From NCBI GenBank assembly GCA_013423325.1, contig BLJB01000030.1, positions 204 through 64,203 on the forward strand: 64,000 bases of DNA, read 5' to 3'. The notes under the pieces were generated by a model, which did not search any database, had not been told where the DNA came from, and was given only the letters and a program-made list of their open reading frames with translations. This document shows positions 22,061 through 32,920 of this stretch, piece after piece. The stretch's first letter is position 1, and every line of letters starts with the position of its first letter. This DNA comes from Usnea hakonensis. Taxonomy: Eukaryota > Ascomycota > Lecanoromycetes > Lecanorales > Parmeliaceae. The translations under genes and the position numbers were made by a program.

Positions 22061-22316
22061 TTACATAAGCGACTTGACTGACATACCGTTCATGCCGTCC
22101 CAACGCTCAATATCCTAGTCGTGTGCCTTCGTCCGTGGCGGCGCTGGACAGGCGGAACGAGATTCCTATTAGGGCCAGTCCGTAAGGAATTTCCGAATAA
22201 TGAACACTACAAGGCCTCTGGATACTCAAGTTACTTACCATGGCCAATGCTTCTCTCTTAGCTTTCCAGAGATCGCCTTGCACAGCTCCAGCTTTTGTGT
22301 CTCGTGATCCTGACAT
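22061..22316 (-). CDS. Tiny two-exon protein of unknown function (43 aa)
   Basis: ATG at 22316 opens MSGSRDTKAGAVQGDLWKAK, continuing REALAM to a consensus GTAAGT donor at 22238. An acceptor (GACTAG) before 22114 joins in phase 0 to DIERWDGMNGMSVKSLM and a stop at 22061-22063. The highly charged Lys/Arg-rich first exon and the strong donor support a real gene. I do not recognise the family. A second GTATGT donor lies just after DGMN, so a longer third-exon form is possible. Confidence 0.4.
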
Positions 22317-22609
22317 CCTCTTACGCGCAGCTGTGGTTTAGTCCATGGTGGACGGATGCGCAGATTTGACATGCTGTAAGCGACGACGGCTTGGCGATCT
22401 CATGGGTTTTTGAAGGATTATAGCAAACACTCTTGAGTCTTGAGACCTTCTAAAGCGGCGTCAAAGCCGTCACGAGCTTGACGCGCTCTTACAAATGTCA
22501 GGCTATCCGCGTTCTCTGCGCGTCTGAGCCGATCTTTTTTCAACTCTTTACAATTGTTGATTGATACCAACTACCGTCTGGTGCCGTACCTCTAGTAAGG
22601 TTATACAGA

Positions 22610-23360
22610 ATGGCTCGTAAGCGCTCCAGCTCTGGTCTAGATGACCTGGAAAGCCAGCCCACGAAGGTTGCAAGAAAAGAGACGAATTCAGCAGCCACCG
22701 ACGCAATTCTTTCCGCAAACGCACGCATTATCGAGCTCGAAAATCAAGTTAAAGATCTGCATGCATTCATTGACGCCCATGGACTCACAAACAGTAAGTG
22801 ACCCAAACAAAATTCCACGGCAATCAGCCTGACTAAAGACAGTGGCACCTCATTCGATTCGTCAGCACATGCCTAATTTTCCGGGTGCTGCCAAGGCTCT
22901 TGCGGATCAAATCATGGCTTTTGCAAGCAAAGCCATTGATGAGCTTAAGACTGAGACCTTGACTGAAATCACCTCTGACGACATGAGCAAGGCCATGATG
23001 CCCTTTCTGGATGAAGTCGAAGGACTACGAGAGCTGCCAGAAAGTACGGCCGTTGCATTTGATTTAGTCATGACCTTGGCCGGGGCCGGATACTCCTACG
23101 GCGACCTGGAGAGGGATAGGGGAGGCTATGGCGACAGACCTTCCGATCTAGAAATCGATCACCTCCTTGTTGAGCTTGCAGAAGAGAGGATAAAGATCGA
23201 GCCCTTTTGGAACTTTCCTAGGGTACTCGATACACTCCAAGATGAGGCAAAACACTTTTCTGATTACGGCATTGAAGATTTCTGCTCTGACACAATCGCC
23301 CTCTTATCTCTATGGCAGAAAAAGCCGCCGGCGAATGGGAAAGTTGGCCAAGGGCGTTGA
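22610..23360 (+). CDS. Unknown protein with basic N-terminus and short coiled coil
   Basis: Exon 1 (22610-22793) and exon 2 (22843-23360) join across a 49-bp GTAAGT...GACAG intron in phase 1, giving 233 residues. The start has a basic nuclear-signal-like cluster (MARKRSSS, then TKVARKE about 17 residues on), followed by a heptad-like helix (AILSANARIIELENQVKDLH). The second exon is helical and acidic (TLTEITSDDMSKAMMPFLDE) and ends in a basic, Gly-containing tail. I do not recognise a domain. Without splicing the first exon stops after 63 codons, so the intron is needed. Confidence 0.72.
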
Positions 23361-23935
23361 GGAAAGAAGTGTTACCGCCCTTTCAGGACTTGGGATTGCT
23401 CTGAATGGGCGGAAATTTGGGGTCCGCTTCAAGTACCAATAGCGACGAAGACGGTGTTTGAAAAAATGCTTTGTTGGTGAGCTTTAATACAATTATTAGG
23501 GCGGGTATTGAGATATTACGTTCACATAGAGGAGGATAGATATATCCTGTTAATCCACTTCCAAGATAGTTCAATAGATGATGGCCAATGTATCAAGGTT
23601 GGAGACTAATAGTATAGCTCTACGGAGTACAACATTCATGGATGCTCTGCGCTGGATGATACTGCGTATGCTACTTCCTCGGTGCAACACTTTCGGCCGA
23701 GGTTCTTGGCTCGGCCGAGAGCATCTCCGGCCTCTTGTCGCGTGCCTCACTTTGTTGTAAAAATAGGTACGAGTAGGATTCGTCATCAAAATTGTTTTGA
23801 TTTGTCTCCTTTGTCTCTCTACTTTCTGTCTTTGTTTTAAATGACCGTCGTAGTCATCTTTCTTTCCCTCTTCTCTCCAATCATTACATCTTGTACCAGC
23901 ACTTTGAGCATCTTGATCAACAAGAAACCAGAAAA
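23361..23935. other. Intergenic region upstream of the PAP2 gene
   Basis: No gene is supported. A CCAAT pentamer lies near 23877, about 60 bp before the PAP2 start, in a pyrimidine-rich stretch (CTCCTTTGTCTCTCT) typical of fungal promoters. Confidence 0.4.
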
Positions 23936-25173
23936 ATGGCAGCATTGTCCAATGTATCGAAGAGACTGGCGCTCTCATACGTAATTGACTGGATCGTCAT
24001 CATGTATGTTACCTCTCGACTCGGCGCTTGAATCCTTGCTGACCAGCCTTTACAGCGGAATTGCAGCTGTTGGTGCAGGCTTTTGGAAAAAGACACCGAA
24101 CCATAGACCTTTCTCCCCAGTCGACCCGGACATATCCTTCCCATACGTCGAACATGAAAAGATATCAACAGCCCTCCTTGCTACCATCGCGTTGATCATA
24201 CCAGCCATCATCACGGCATTTGTCGCGCTGGTCTTTACGCCAGGGTCTGGAGTGTCACGGGGAACACAAAAGTCTAACGTTTGGAGAATGAAATTGTGGG
24301 AGTGGAATACCGCTTGGATGGGACTTGGACTTGGACTGGCCACGACCTTCTTCTTTACCGAAGGGCTCAAGAATGTGATCGGCAAACCACGGCCAGACCT
24401 ACTAGCCAGATGTAACCTGGACCCTGCCACTGTGCAGCAATTTGCCTTGGGTGGTGAAGGGAGCCAGCTTCCATTATGGAACTTGTTGGTCTCTTCTACG
24501 GCTTGCCGACAGCCTGACACTTCAAAGCTGAATGATGGATTTGCAAGCTTTCCTAGCGGCCATTCTTCATGTAAGTCCATGTCTACTTGTTGTTGCTTGG
24601 CTAACATTACTCTGTCCAGTCTCCTGGGCCGGAATGTTCTATCTGACGCTATTCCTCTGCTCCAAGTTCTCCATCACCATCCCGTACCTATTCCCTAGCA
24701 CTTACGAAACTTCAAAAGAAGATGGCAAGGCATATGATCAAGGTATCCCCGACGGGGAATCAGAAAACTATAAGAATGAGGTTGTCGCATCTGCCAAGAG
24801 CACATCGGTGCCTCCGCGTGAGCAAGCAGCGGCTCCTCCGACTTATCTCTTCATCTTACCGATCACATTCATCTCGATCGCTGCTTATGTCGCGTCAACG
24901 CGATTTTCGGACTTCAGGCATCATGGATTCGACATCATTTTCGGGGCGTTAATGGGCACCGTCATCTCTTACTTGAGCTTCCGCATGTACCATTTGCCCA
25001 TCAGACGAGGTGCCGGTTGGAGCTGGGGTCCTAGAAGTGTGTCGAGAGCTTGGGGAATTGGCGTGGGGACTCAAGGATACACAGATGGCAATGGATTGCT
25101 GGCCAAGAAACGCGATCTGGAGTCAGGGCATGGATCCAACAATACCATGCTCGCAAACTCGAGCGAGCCCTGA
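23936..25173 (+). CDS. PAP2-family lipid phosphatase (diacylglycerol pyrophosphate/phosphatidate phosphatase type)
   Basis: Three exons (23936-24003, 24056-24570, 24620-25173) with 52- and 49-bp introns give 378 residues. The three-part PAP2 active site is complete: KNVIGKPRP (residues 128-136, K-x6-RP), PSGH (189-192), and TRFSDFRHHGFD (288-299, R-x5-H-x3-D). Several hydrophobic segments (for example ALLATIALIIPAIITAFVAL) predict an integral membrane protein, as in the yeast Dpp1/Lpp1 group that dephosphorylates phosphatidate and diacylglycerol pyrophosphate. A hydrophilic insert of about 45 residues sits between motifs 2 and 3. The ATG at 23936 is chosen because it leads directly into the first hydrophobic helix. 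Ortholog identity to Dpp1 or Lpp1 is not decided. Confidence 0.92.
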
Positions 25174-26988
25174 TTCCAAAAGCCAACCAACCGTCCTCTC
25201 GCTAACTCTCTAAGCCGCATAGCCTCACAGTGTTAGAAGTAGCTTTCTCTCCACTGTCAACGCGCCTATATACAACAAACTTGGTTGAAAGGCATTAGGA
25301 TGCTATCATCGTCAGTGGTAACGCTCAGGAAAGTCCAAGCCCGTTCTTGCACGGTCTCGTAACGGTTGCATGACTAGGGAAAGAACTGTCTGACGGATAG
25401 CTTCTCTAGCGCTTTGGGGAGAGGAATATCTCGTCGAGCGGGCCGAAAGCCCAAGATGTTCGGAGGTTCATTCTGCCAAGAGCCAATTACACCCCAGGCG
25501 CCTTTTTGTGTGATATCGGCGGCTTAGAGGGAGAATCTTTCATGATGATATTGACCGGGACGTTTGACAAAGAGGCGAACTCAGCACGGAGCCAAACGAC
25601 AGTATATCGAGGCCGGCCATGTTCTTAGTAAAGTCAGGTTCACGACGTAGCCTCCGTGGCTTCTTCTCATCTAGTGGGACAGGCTCCCCTATTAATCATA
25701 ATATAATGAAAACAACAATTGACCAGAAGCACATGAACCGTTAGCCCTCAAGGAAAATTCGCCGAGAATAAAGTTGACGATGACGCACAGTTGTGTTCAC
25801 ATTACTGTATTATCAGTGTTTGATGAACCTTTTAGGGAACAGATCTCTAGATAGGGTACTATCGGTCTTGCCCGTCATTTAAGCATTCAGTCAATCGGCT
25901 ATTATTAAGTGCCGAGTAGAGATTACAAAGCCTATGAGCAATTTGGTGAGGGGTTTATGAGCGACCTCTTCAATCGCCTTCCTCCTCCCTTCGTCTCTAC
26001 GGTTTAAAGTTTGGATGAAGCTTTGCGGTCATGGGCAGACATCACATCTAGCATATGGTCGATATTGGAATCATCCTTGGGAACCCCCAGTTCTTTGACT
26101 TCTTTGTTTTCATGTTTTGGGATTGCATGACCGTTTGTTTCTGTTTCTTTTGCGACATGTCGCTCACAACGAGTAAGAGTTGCCACACGCGTCACCATTG
26201 CGCTCTGCACTTCCTGAAGTAAACGATCCATAACGGACAAGGTGGTAAGAAATGAATTGTCGGTCTGACGTTGTATGGGAAAGCGATTCTTAGGGCGGGA
26301 ATGCGCCGGATCTAAGAAGAGACAAGCTTCTACTTACCACTGTGACGGCCGGACCGCGCCGTGCTTCCTCGTTGTGTCGCTTAGGTACCTTGCCTTATGA
26401 AATTATAGAAACCTATTAGAGGCTAGGTATACAATGTTCCGCTTAGCTCTGTGTGATGTTGAACTCTGTGGACGACATTTGATGCGTATTATGTGTGAAG
26501 AATTTACCTGCTAACCAGTGATCGGGTTTGTGTGGGGCATCGAGGAGGTCTGACGTGTTCACCCCCGCTTAATCTATGTGAGAGCGAATCATTCAATCGC
26601 TGTACTGAAGCAGCTCTAGTCTACGAGTAGAATTCTCGACGCGGGTCCGGAGGTCTGCATCGAAAGTTATGACTATGACGCAGACCGAGAAGCTCCGTAT
26701 TACAATCTTTTTTTCGCTTTTCCCTTCACCGCTCGCATTCACCGCTTGACGTCCTTTTGATCAATGATGGAATCGCCAACTTCTCTGATGTGTAGAGTGC
26801 TGCAGACTTGATTGAGACACTCTAATCTTCAAGTTCAAAACCTCATACTAGTCACCAGCATCCACCTGCTACACTAATGACAGCAGCACTCGATAAGTCC
26901 CATCCCTCGTCATTGAGCACTGCTACACAATCTACTGAGAAACTTCTGTATTCAATCTCCAACATCATCTGCTCAGCAAGCTTCGAAT
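25174..26988. other. Intergenic region, 1.8 kb
   Basis: No supported gene. A 78-codon minus frame at 26004-26240 (MSVMDRLLQEVQSAM) could be a small gene but has no splice or family support. The last 150 bp are the 5' flank of the beta-propeller gene. Confidence 0.4.
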
Positions 26989-27942
26989 ATGCGCGGACTA
27001 CTCCCTTTATTGTTCCTTGCTCCTCTGAGTGCTTTGCCGCGCCCGACAGCATCTTCGACAGTCCAGTCCTCGCCTCTGACGTTACTCCATTCATTCCCCA
27101 GCAACCAACATCTAGAGAACCTCGCGGCTCGCTGGAATGGACACCTTCTCTTGTCGGTTGTGAGCGAGCCATTCCTATATGATGTCGACCCCGCAAATCC
27201 ATCGCCAAGACTTCTGCATGAATTCGCCGGGTACACTAGTATCGGTGGTATAGCCGAAATAGCCCCTGATGTCTTCGCTGTGATTGCGGGCAACAGTTCC
27301 AGCACAACTTTAAACGGGATATTGGGGACCTGGTCCGTCTGGTCCGTCAATATGAATACCCCTGACCCCACAATCAAGCTTATCACTCGGATTCCTGGAG
27401 GTGAGACCTTGGACGGCATGACAACTTCGAATGGAGGGTATTCGGATCTCGTTCTGATTGCCGACTGTACCCTCGGGGCTCTATGGCGCGTCAACGTCAT
27501 CACGGGGAACTACAGCATCGCCATCCAAAACCCCGCCTTTGACAACACAAGTTCTTCCCCCCGAGGAATCAACGGCGTCCACGTCAAGCATAAGTTTCTT
27601 TACTTCACCAACTCGGCAACAGGATCCTACGGTCGCATCCCTATTTCGACGAACGGCAGCGCGGCTGGCCAGGTGGATCTTCTGGCGACTTCCCCGGGCC
27701 AGTACGATGATTTTGCGTTTGGCTCGGATGGAAACGTTTGGATTGCGACGCATCCGGGGTCGTTGAACGAGGTTGCAAGAGGTGGCGGGCAACGGAATTT
27801 GACGAGTGGGCTCTTGCAGAACCCTACGTCGGTGAACTTTGGACGCGGGGCGCTGGAGGAGGAGGGTACGCTGTATATGGTTACGTATGGAGAGGATACG
27901 ACTGGGGGGCAGCTACTGGCTGTGAATACTTCGTTGATCTAG
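26989..27942 (+). CDS. Secreted six-bladed beta-propeller protein (SMP-30/gluconolactonase-like)
   Basis: A single exon of 317 residues. A clear signal peptide (MRGLLPLLFLAPLSALP) precedes LENLAARWNGHLLLSVVSEP and repeated blade-like words: PRLLHEFAGYTSIGGIAEI, WSVNMNTP, SDLVLIADCTLGALWRV, GINGVHVKHKFLYFTNSATG, FGSDGNVWIATHP and GTLYMVTYGED. This pattern fits the fungal secreted family related to SMP-30/gluconolactonase beta-propellers. Such proteins are sometimes found near metabolite clusters, but no cluster enzymes lie here. The substrate is unknown. The last third switches to G/T-rich codon wobble from about 27,715. Confidence 0.82.
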   Translation: MRGLLPLLFLAPLSALPRPTASSTVQSSPLTLLHSFPSNQHLENLAARWNGHLLLSVVSEPFLYDVDPANPSPRLLHEFAGYTSIGGIAEIAPDVFAVIAGNSSSTTLNGILGTWSVWSVNMNTPDPTIKLITRIPGGETLDGMTTSNGGYSDLVLIADCTLGALWRVNVITGNYSIAIQNPAFDNTSSSPRGINGVHVKHKFLYFTNSATGSYGRIPISTNGSAAGQVDLLATSPGQYDDFAFGSDGNVWIATHPGSLNEVARGGGQRNLTSGLLQNPTSVNFGRGALEEEGTLYMVTYGEDTTGGQLLAVNTSLI

Positions 27943-29255
27943 GGCACGGGATGAACGGAGAGGTTTGCAGGCGCAGTGAGAAGAAGTGCACTAAGACGTT
28001 GCGCAATCATCGACCTCGTAGCAGATATTCTTCTCATATTGCTATTCAATCCAAAAAGCTTGTCGCTGAAGCCCTCATCGGCATGCAGTGGCAGTTTGAG
28101 ACCACAGCATTGCACATACGAGAACTGCCTCGAATACGGGACGAAGAAGGCTTCATCCGTTGCCTAAGGTGCAAGGCTCTGTCTGAGGAAGTTTCGGAGC
28201 AAGAGACTTGCAAAGGATTCGTCCGCTCCGAGGCGCAGTCTTGGCTGTGGGCTTGGTGAAAGGATGCGCTAGGCAGGGATGTTCTGAGGCGCTTTATTAA
28301 TGTAACCCCTCCCTCCGCCAGGAGGCCTCGTCATCAGGTAGGTATGCATCTATGAGTCCGTGATGGATCTTGCGCTTGCGCCTCATCAGTTTCGGTCTAT
28401 TAGTGTTAATGTGGCCTTTTCGGACGTTCTGGAGACTTGAGTTTTGGGGCGTATTTTTAATTCGAGTATACATCTGAAGGATGCCGGTCGCGTTGATGTT
28501 GTCTTCGTCTTGCTGTCTTGTGTGGGATTTTCTCTGGGGAAAATGAGTGCGAATGATCAACATGAATTTCCTGGCATCTGTTGCTTGGGAGTTGTTTTGG
28601 TGAAGTTGAGATGAGAGCTGTAACGCGCATGGCGTCCGACGGAGTCTACGTCTTTCCGGTCCGGGTAGTCTTTGTATCCGCAAGGATATACTTTTGATAG
28701 TGCGAGGACACTGATCCATTTCGCGACGAACTTCTGGACGACATGACTCATGAGTATGTCTGACAACAGATCTCATTAGCATGTGGCATTGCTAAGGTAA
28801 CTTCGAAAAGTAATTAGCCGGGCTCAGCCCCAAAGCCAGGGAGGCACGATAGGCTTAGCTCCCGCCGTATATCCATCTCTTCGTCAAGAGGACCGCAGGA
28901 AAGTACGAGTACCTACCTTAGCCTCCTTTGCCTATGAATAGATGTTGCTGACAATAGTCGAGTCATGCAGGAGTGGGTCAAATTATACAACGAGGACACC
29001 AATGGATCAGGCAACATCAGCTTAAAGGACCAGATGAATTGGTGTCCTCGCCCTATCAGATCACGGACTTTTAGATGACACGAGTAGTGGCCGCGGGATC
29101 ACGGAGCACAGTCAGGGTACATACCTCTGCCATCCCCCAATTTCTGCGAAGCGATTTCCTGCTCTTGTTTACTCGCCCGAGGACTGTTATATTCGTTTCA
29201 CATCTACAGTGAAGCACCTTCGAGTTCCATGGTTATGCTCTAACATCTAATCACC
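27943..29255. other. Intergenic region, 1.3 kb
   Basis: No supported gene. Open frames at 27738-28259 (overlapping the propeller gene out of frame) and 28297-28782 have no family features and look incidental. Confidence 0.4.
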
Positions 29256-30588
29256 ATGTCGTTGAATTTTACGGGGATAAATGTCCATGCGACAACAGAC
29301 CAGGCCGAAGACACTTGTGTGATACCGCCATATTTCAGTAAATCTCAACATTGAATGTGATACAGAATCTTCACTAATTGCAGATCTAGATAAGACTGAC
29401 CCCTATGCGGGTGGATATACATACCAGCAAATCATTCTCATCATTTCCGCCGTAGCCACCACCCTATGTCTTATATTCTCAGTCTCCCTTGCGAGCGTAC
29501 ATTTATCAACCTGGGTGAAACCAAAGGAACAAAAACAGTAACTACGTCCAGAACCTATCTGGAGGTTCCTGTAGCTAAGCGCTCTTTTCAACAGGCTAGT
29601 CCGCATAATCATTTTCCCTCCAATAGCTGGCGCCTTTAACTTGTTCTCCCTCTGGTTCTACGATGCGTCATGGATCCTGGAACCTTTCCCCGAGCTCTAC
29701 GAATGCTTCGCTCTCGTCGCCATGTTCTACCTCCTAGTCCTCTACGTCGCACCCCACGAAACCCACCGGGAGGACTTCTTCCTCAATCTCGAACGCTACG
29801 GCGTCTTCAAAAACAAACCCAAACATGACAAGGGAAGCTTGCGCTGGTTCCGAGTAAGTCCTCTTTCTTCCCTCCCCACAACCCCGTCTCCCGCCGCTAA
29901 CCCTCCCTCCCTCCGACAGCTCATCTGGGTCATGGTCTTCCAAATCCTCCCCGCCAAACTCCTCCTCAACATCCTCGTCTGGACCCTCGGCTCCGTCGAG
30001 TGTCCCCTCAAATACAAACTCTCCCGCACCGCCACCGCCCTCAGCGTCATCGAATCCATCGCCACCTCCATCTGCGTCCTCGGCATCGTCTGGTTCGCCC
30101 GCCGCATGGCCCCGGACCTCAAACCCCACCAGGTCGTCTACAAACTCCTCTCCTTCAAGGGTATCGTCGGCATCACCCTCACCCAGGCTCCCGTTTTCCA
30201 GCTCTTTGCTCAGTATCAGTGGTTCAAGCGGACGGATTATGTCTCCGTGTTCGATTTCGCGGTCGGCACGCCGGCGTTTATGACGTGTGTGGAGATGTTT
30301 GCCGTGTCGGTTGTTTTCTTGTGGAGTTTTTCGGCGCAGGGGTATTTGGATTTGTCGAGGGAGTTGCCTCGGACGAGGGGGCTGGGGGGCGCGTTGGTGG
30401 AGACGTTGGATGTGAGGGATATTCTGAGGGGGGTGTGGGACGCTGCTAGGTTTTCGATTTGGGGGAGGAGGAGGACGCAGGAGAGGGATGGTGGGGATGA
30501 GGAAAAGGATGGGGATGGTGAGGGGGTGGAGAGGAGCGGTGCTGCGGAAAGTGGGGTGGAAGATGAAAATTCGGTGGAGATGACTTGA
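29256..30588 (+). CDS. DUF300 / TMEM184 (OST-alpha-like) membrane protein
   Basis: Four exons (29256-29337, 29384-29537, 29595-29853, 29920-30588) with introns of 46, 57, 57-66 bp all join in frame, giving 387 residues. About seven hydrophobic helices follow an N-terminal tail: IILIISAVATTLCLIFSVSL, LVRIIIFPPIAGAFNLFSLW, FALVAMFYLLVLYVAP, LIWVMVFQILPAKLLLNILV and others. Family words KLLSFKGIVGITLTQ and YVSVFDFAVGTPAFMTCVEM identify the TMEM184/organic-solute-transporter-alpha fold, which in fungi is linked to vacuolar membranes. A long acidic tail (GGDEEKDGDGEGVE) follows. Reading straight through from 29641 would translate the last intron, so the spliced model is preferred. Codon wobble flips from C-rich to G-rich near 30,230. 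Confidence 0.9.
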
Positions 30589-32920
30589 TGTCTCTCATTT
30601 TTTTCCCCTTTCTAAATCATAAATAAAGTAGCTTGATGTAAGGCCTGGCGAGGAGTTCAGGATTATACAACATACATCCATTCTGCATGGAATCCCATCT
30701 GTAACCCTGCCTCTTTATACATATATCTATCATTCCTCCTTTTTCTCTCCTTTTCAGATCTTGACTTCTTTTTCCTGTGGGAAGAATAGAATATAAGATG
30801 ATTGAGTACCTCATATTTATTTACAATTATAGTTATAAAGCGAATCAGCTCCTCCTTTCTCCTTTCTCCTCCTTTCTTCCCCCCCTCCTTTCTCCTCATC
30901 TTCTCCCCTCTTTTCCATCCATCCATCTTTCCCTCCAAAATAACATCTCAATTCCAGGCGCGCGTCTGTCGTGTCTGGGATTAAATTAGAGAATTTGGGG
31001 TTAGAGGAGGGGTTTTTACTGGGTGGGTTGTTGATTGGTGGGTTGGTTGTTGGGTGGGTGAGTGGGTTGATTGTTGGGTTGTTGGGTTGATATGATGTGA
31101 TGTGATATGGTGGGATAGGTTGTACGAGTACGAGTACGAGGGGAAGTGTGAGTGTGTGAGTGGAGTTTGGGTTTCGATTTAGGGATGGGGAAGGGAGGGA
31201 TGGGAAGGGGAGAGAGAAGGGGAGAAGAGAAGAGAGGGGGGGAGAGGGTTGGGCTAGAAGGGATGAGGAAGAGGATGTGGATGAGGTCTGGGAAGGGAGA
31301 GAGGAATGGTTCGTGGGGGGAGTGGGTTTGGGGGTTCGTGGGATAGGGGGTTTGTGGAGGGAGTGGGTTTGGGGGGTTGGGGGATAGGGGGAGGGGGGAG
31401 GAATTGGGGGGGGGTTTTGATGGTGAGGGGTTGATGGGGGGTTTTGGAAATGAAGGTTTTGGGGATGGTGGGGGGGTGGGGTGGTGAGGGTGTGGTCTGG
31501 TGTGGAGACGGTGATGGGAAAGGCTGTTGTGCTGATGAGGCGGGATGCCGGGAGGCGGGAAAGGGGTGGGCGATAGCTTGATGGTGAGGGTAAGATTGGG
31601 GTTTTTGGAGCGGCCCCGGAGAGGGGGGTGAAATGAGAGTGTGGGATCGGGAGGGCAGGGGGACTTGGTTGTCGGTGTGGGTAAGTGGTGTGTTTGGTTA
31701 GACGGTGTTGGTGGGGACTATTGTTCTGGTGAGGGTTTCGGCAGCTGGTAGGTGAGACTTTGGGGATTGGGCTGGGGATTGGGATTTTGGAGGGAGGAAG
31801 TATCCAGATCCCTTTGGTCTTGAGATGTTCGGTTGGGAAGACATGGATGGAAACTTAGCTGTGCTCTTGCTTTTTACTCGCGTCAGTATGGACACCGTGA
31901 CGTAATCTCGGGGATGCCGTGCCTCGAGGAGCCGCCGTGAGCGATAACGAGGAGATTGAAGCGTTGATTGACTGGTTCAAAATGGGCGTAGGCGTAAGTG
32001 TGTGGTTTCTGGATTCGGTGACTCCGGGCTGAGGGTCGGCTCTTTTTCATGCATTGTAGGTAGACATGTTTTTCACATGGCATAGCGGCTAGAGACTGGT
32101 TTTCAGGGGATGCCGGGGAGATGGGGGGTATAGTGGACAGATGGATGGATAATGTAGTGTAATTGGGGATTGAAGATGGTGGTGGATAATCTTGCACTTG
32201 GGTATGTGAGAGTATACGTTTTGCGTTGCGTGCGCTTTTAGGTGGTAGATGGTTCCATGGCCATTCTCTAGAGTAAGGTCGGCTCTGAAAAGTGGTTCGA
32301 TGATTTCTGTTGAAGTTGACTATCTTAGCTGTAAATGCCTGGCTCTATCTCTATCTGCACGTGACGAGCTCGATAAGCGTCTTGGCAACCTCGTCAGCAA
32401 CTCGCACCGAGTTTCCTTTCGTGAGCTCCCTAACCCTGATGCTATCTTCCGCTACTCAGCTTTTTACGACAGAGACACCAAGTCGTGGGATCATTCGCAG
32501 TCTACTGCGTGAGATTGCATGCAACGTCCCTTCTTGAGGGATGTGGATTGCGGACAATATGCCGGCATATGGTTTCTGTTCCCTAGATCCTTTTCTGGGG
32601 CTTGGCTGTAGGATAATCACTTCTTTACACAGCCTGCGATTTTGCATCGCGGAAGTGCTCGAGTCCAAAGTTCTCGAAAATGGGGCGCATTCAGGCGGAG
32701 GCATTTATGCAAGTCGATAATCTCTGCAGGTGCGCACTACCTGTTACCACTTACGGGGCTTTGATAGGGTACCGGCGGAAAAGGGTGCAGCTCAGATTTT
32801 CCGTCAGCCTTGGAGTTGTTGCTCCTTCCCCCTCCGCTATTTTCTAATATGAAACGCGACCTTGACTTTTATCAGTACCTCATTTATATTATACTGGCAA
32901 TAGTGCGCAGTCTATCTATC
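30589..32920. other. Intergenic region with pyrimidine- and G-rich low complexity
   Basis: From 30,740 to 30,960 the + strand is C/T-rich (CTCCTTTCTCC runs); from about 31,000 to 31,800 it is G/T-rich with many GGG runs, then normal. Open frames inside are composition artefacts. A frame at 32249-32512 has no supporting feature. Confidence 0.6.

Noticed and set aside
32249..32512. 87-codon + frame
   Set aside because: No recognisable motif, no splice continuation, next to low-complexity DNA.
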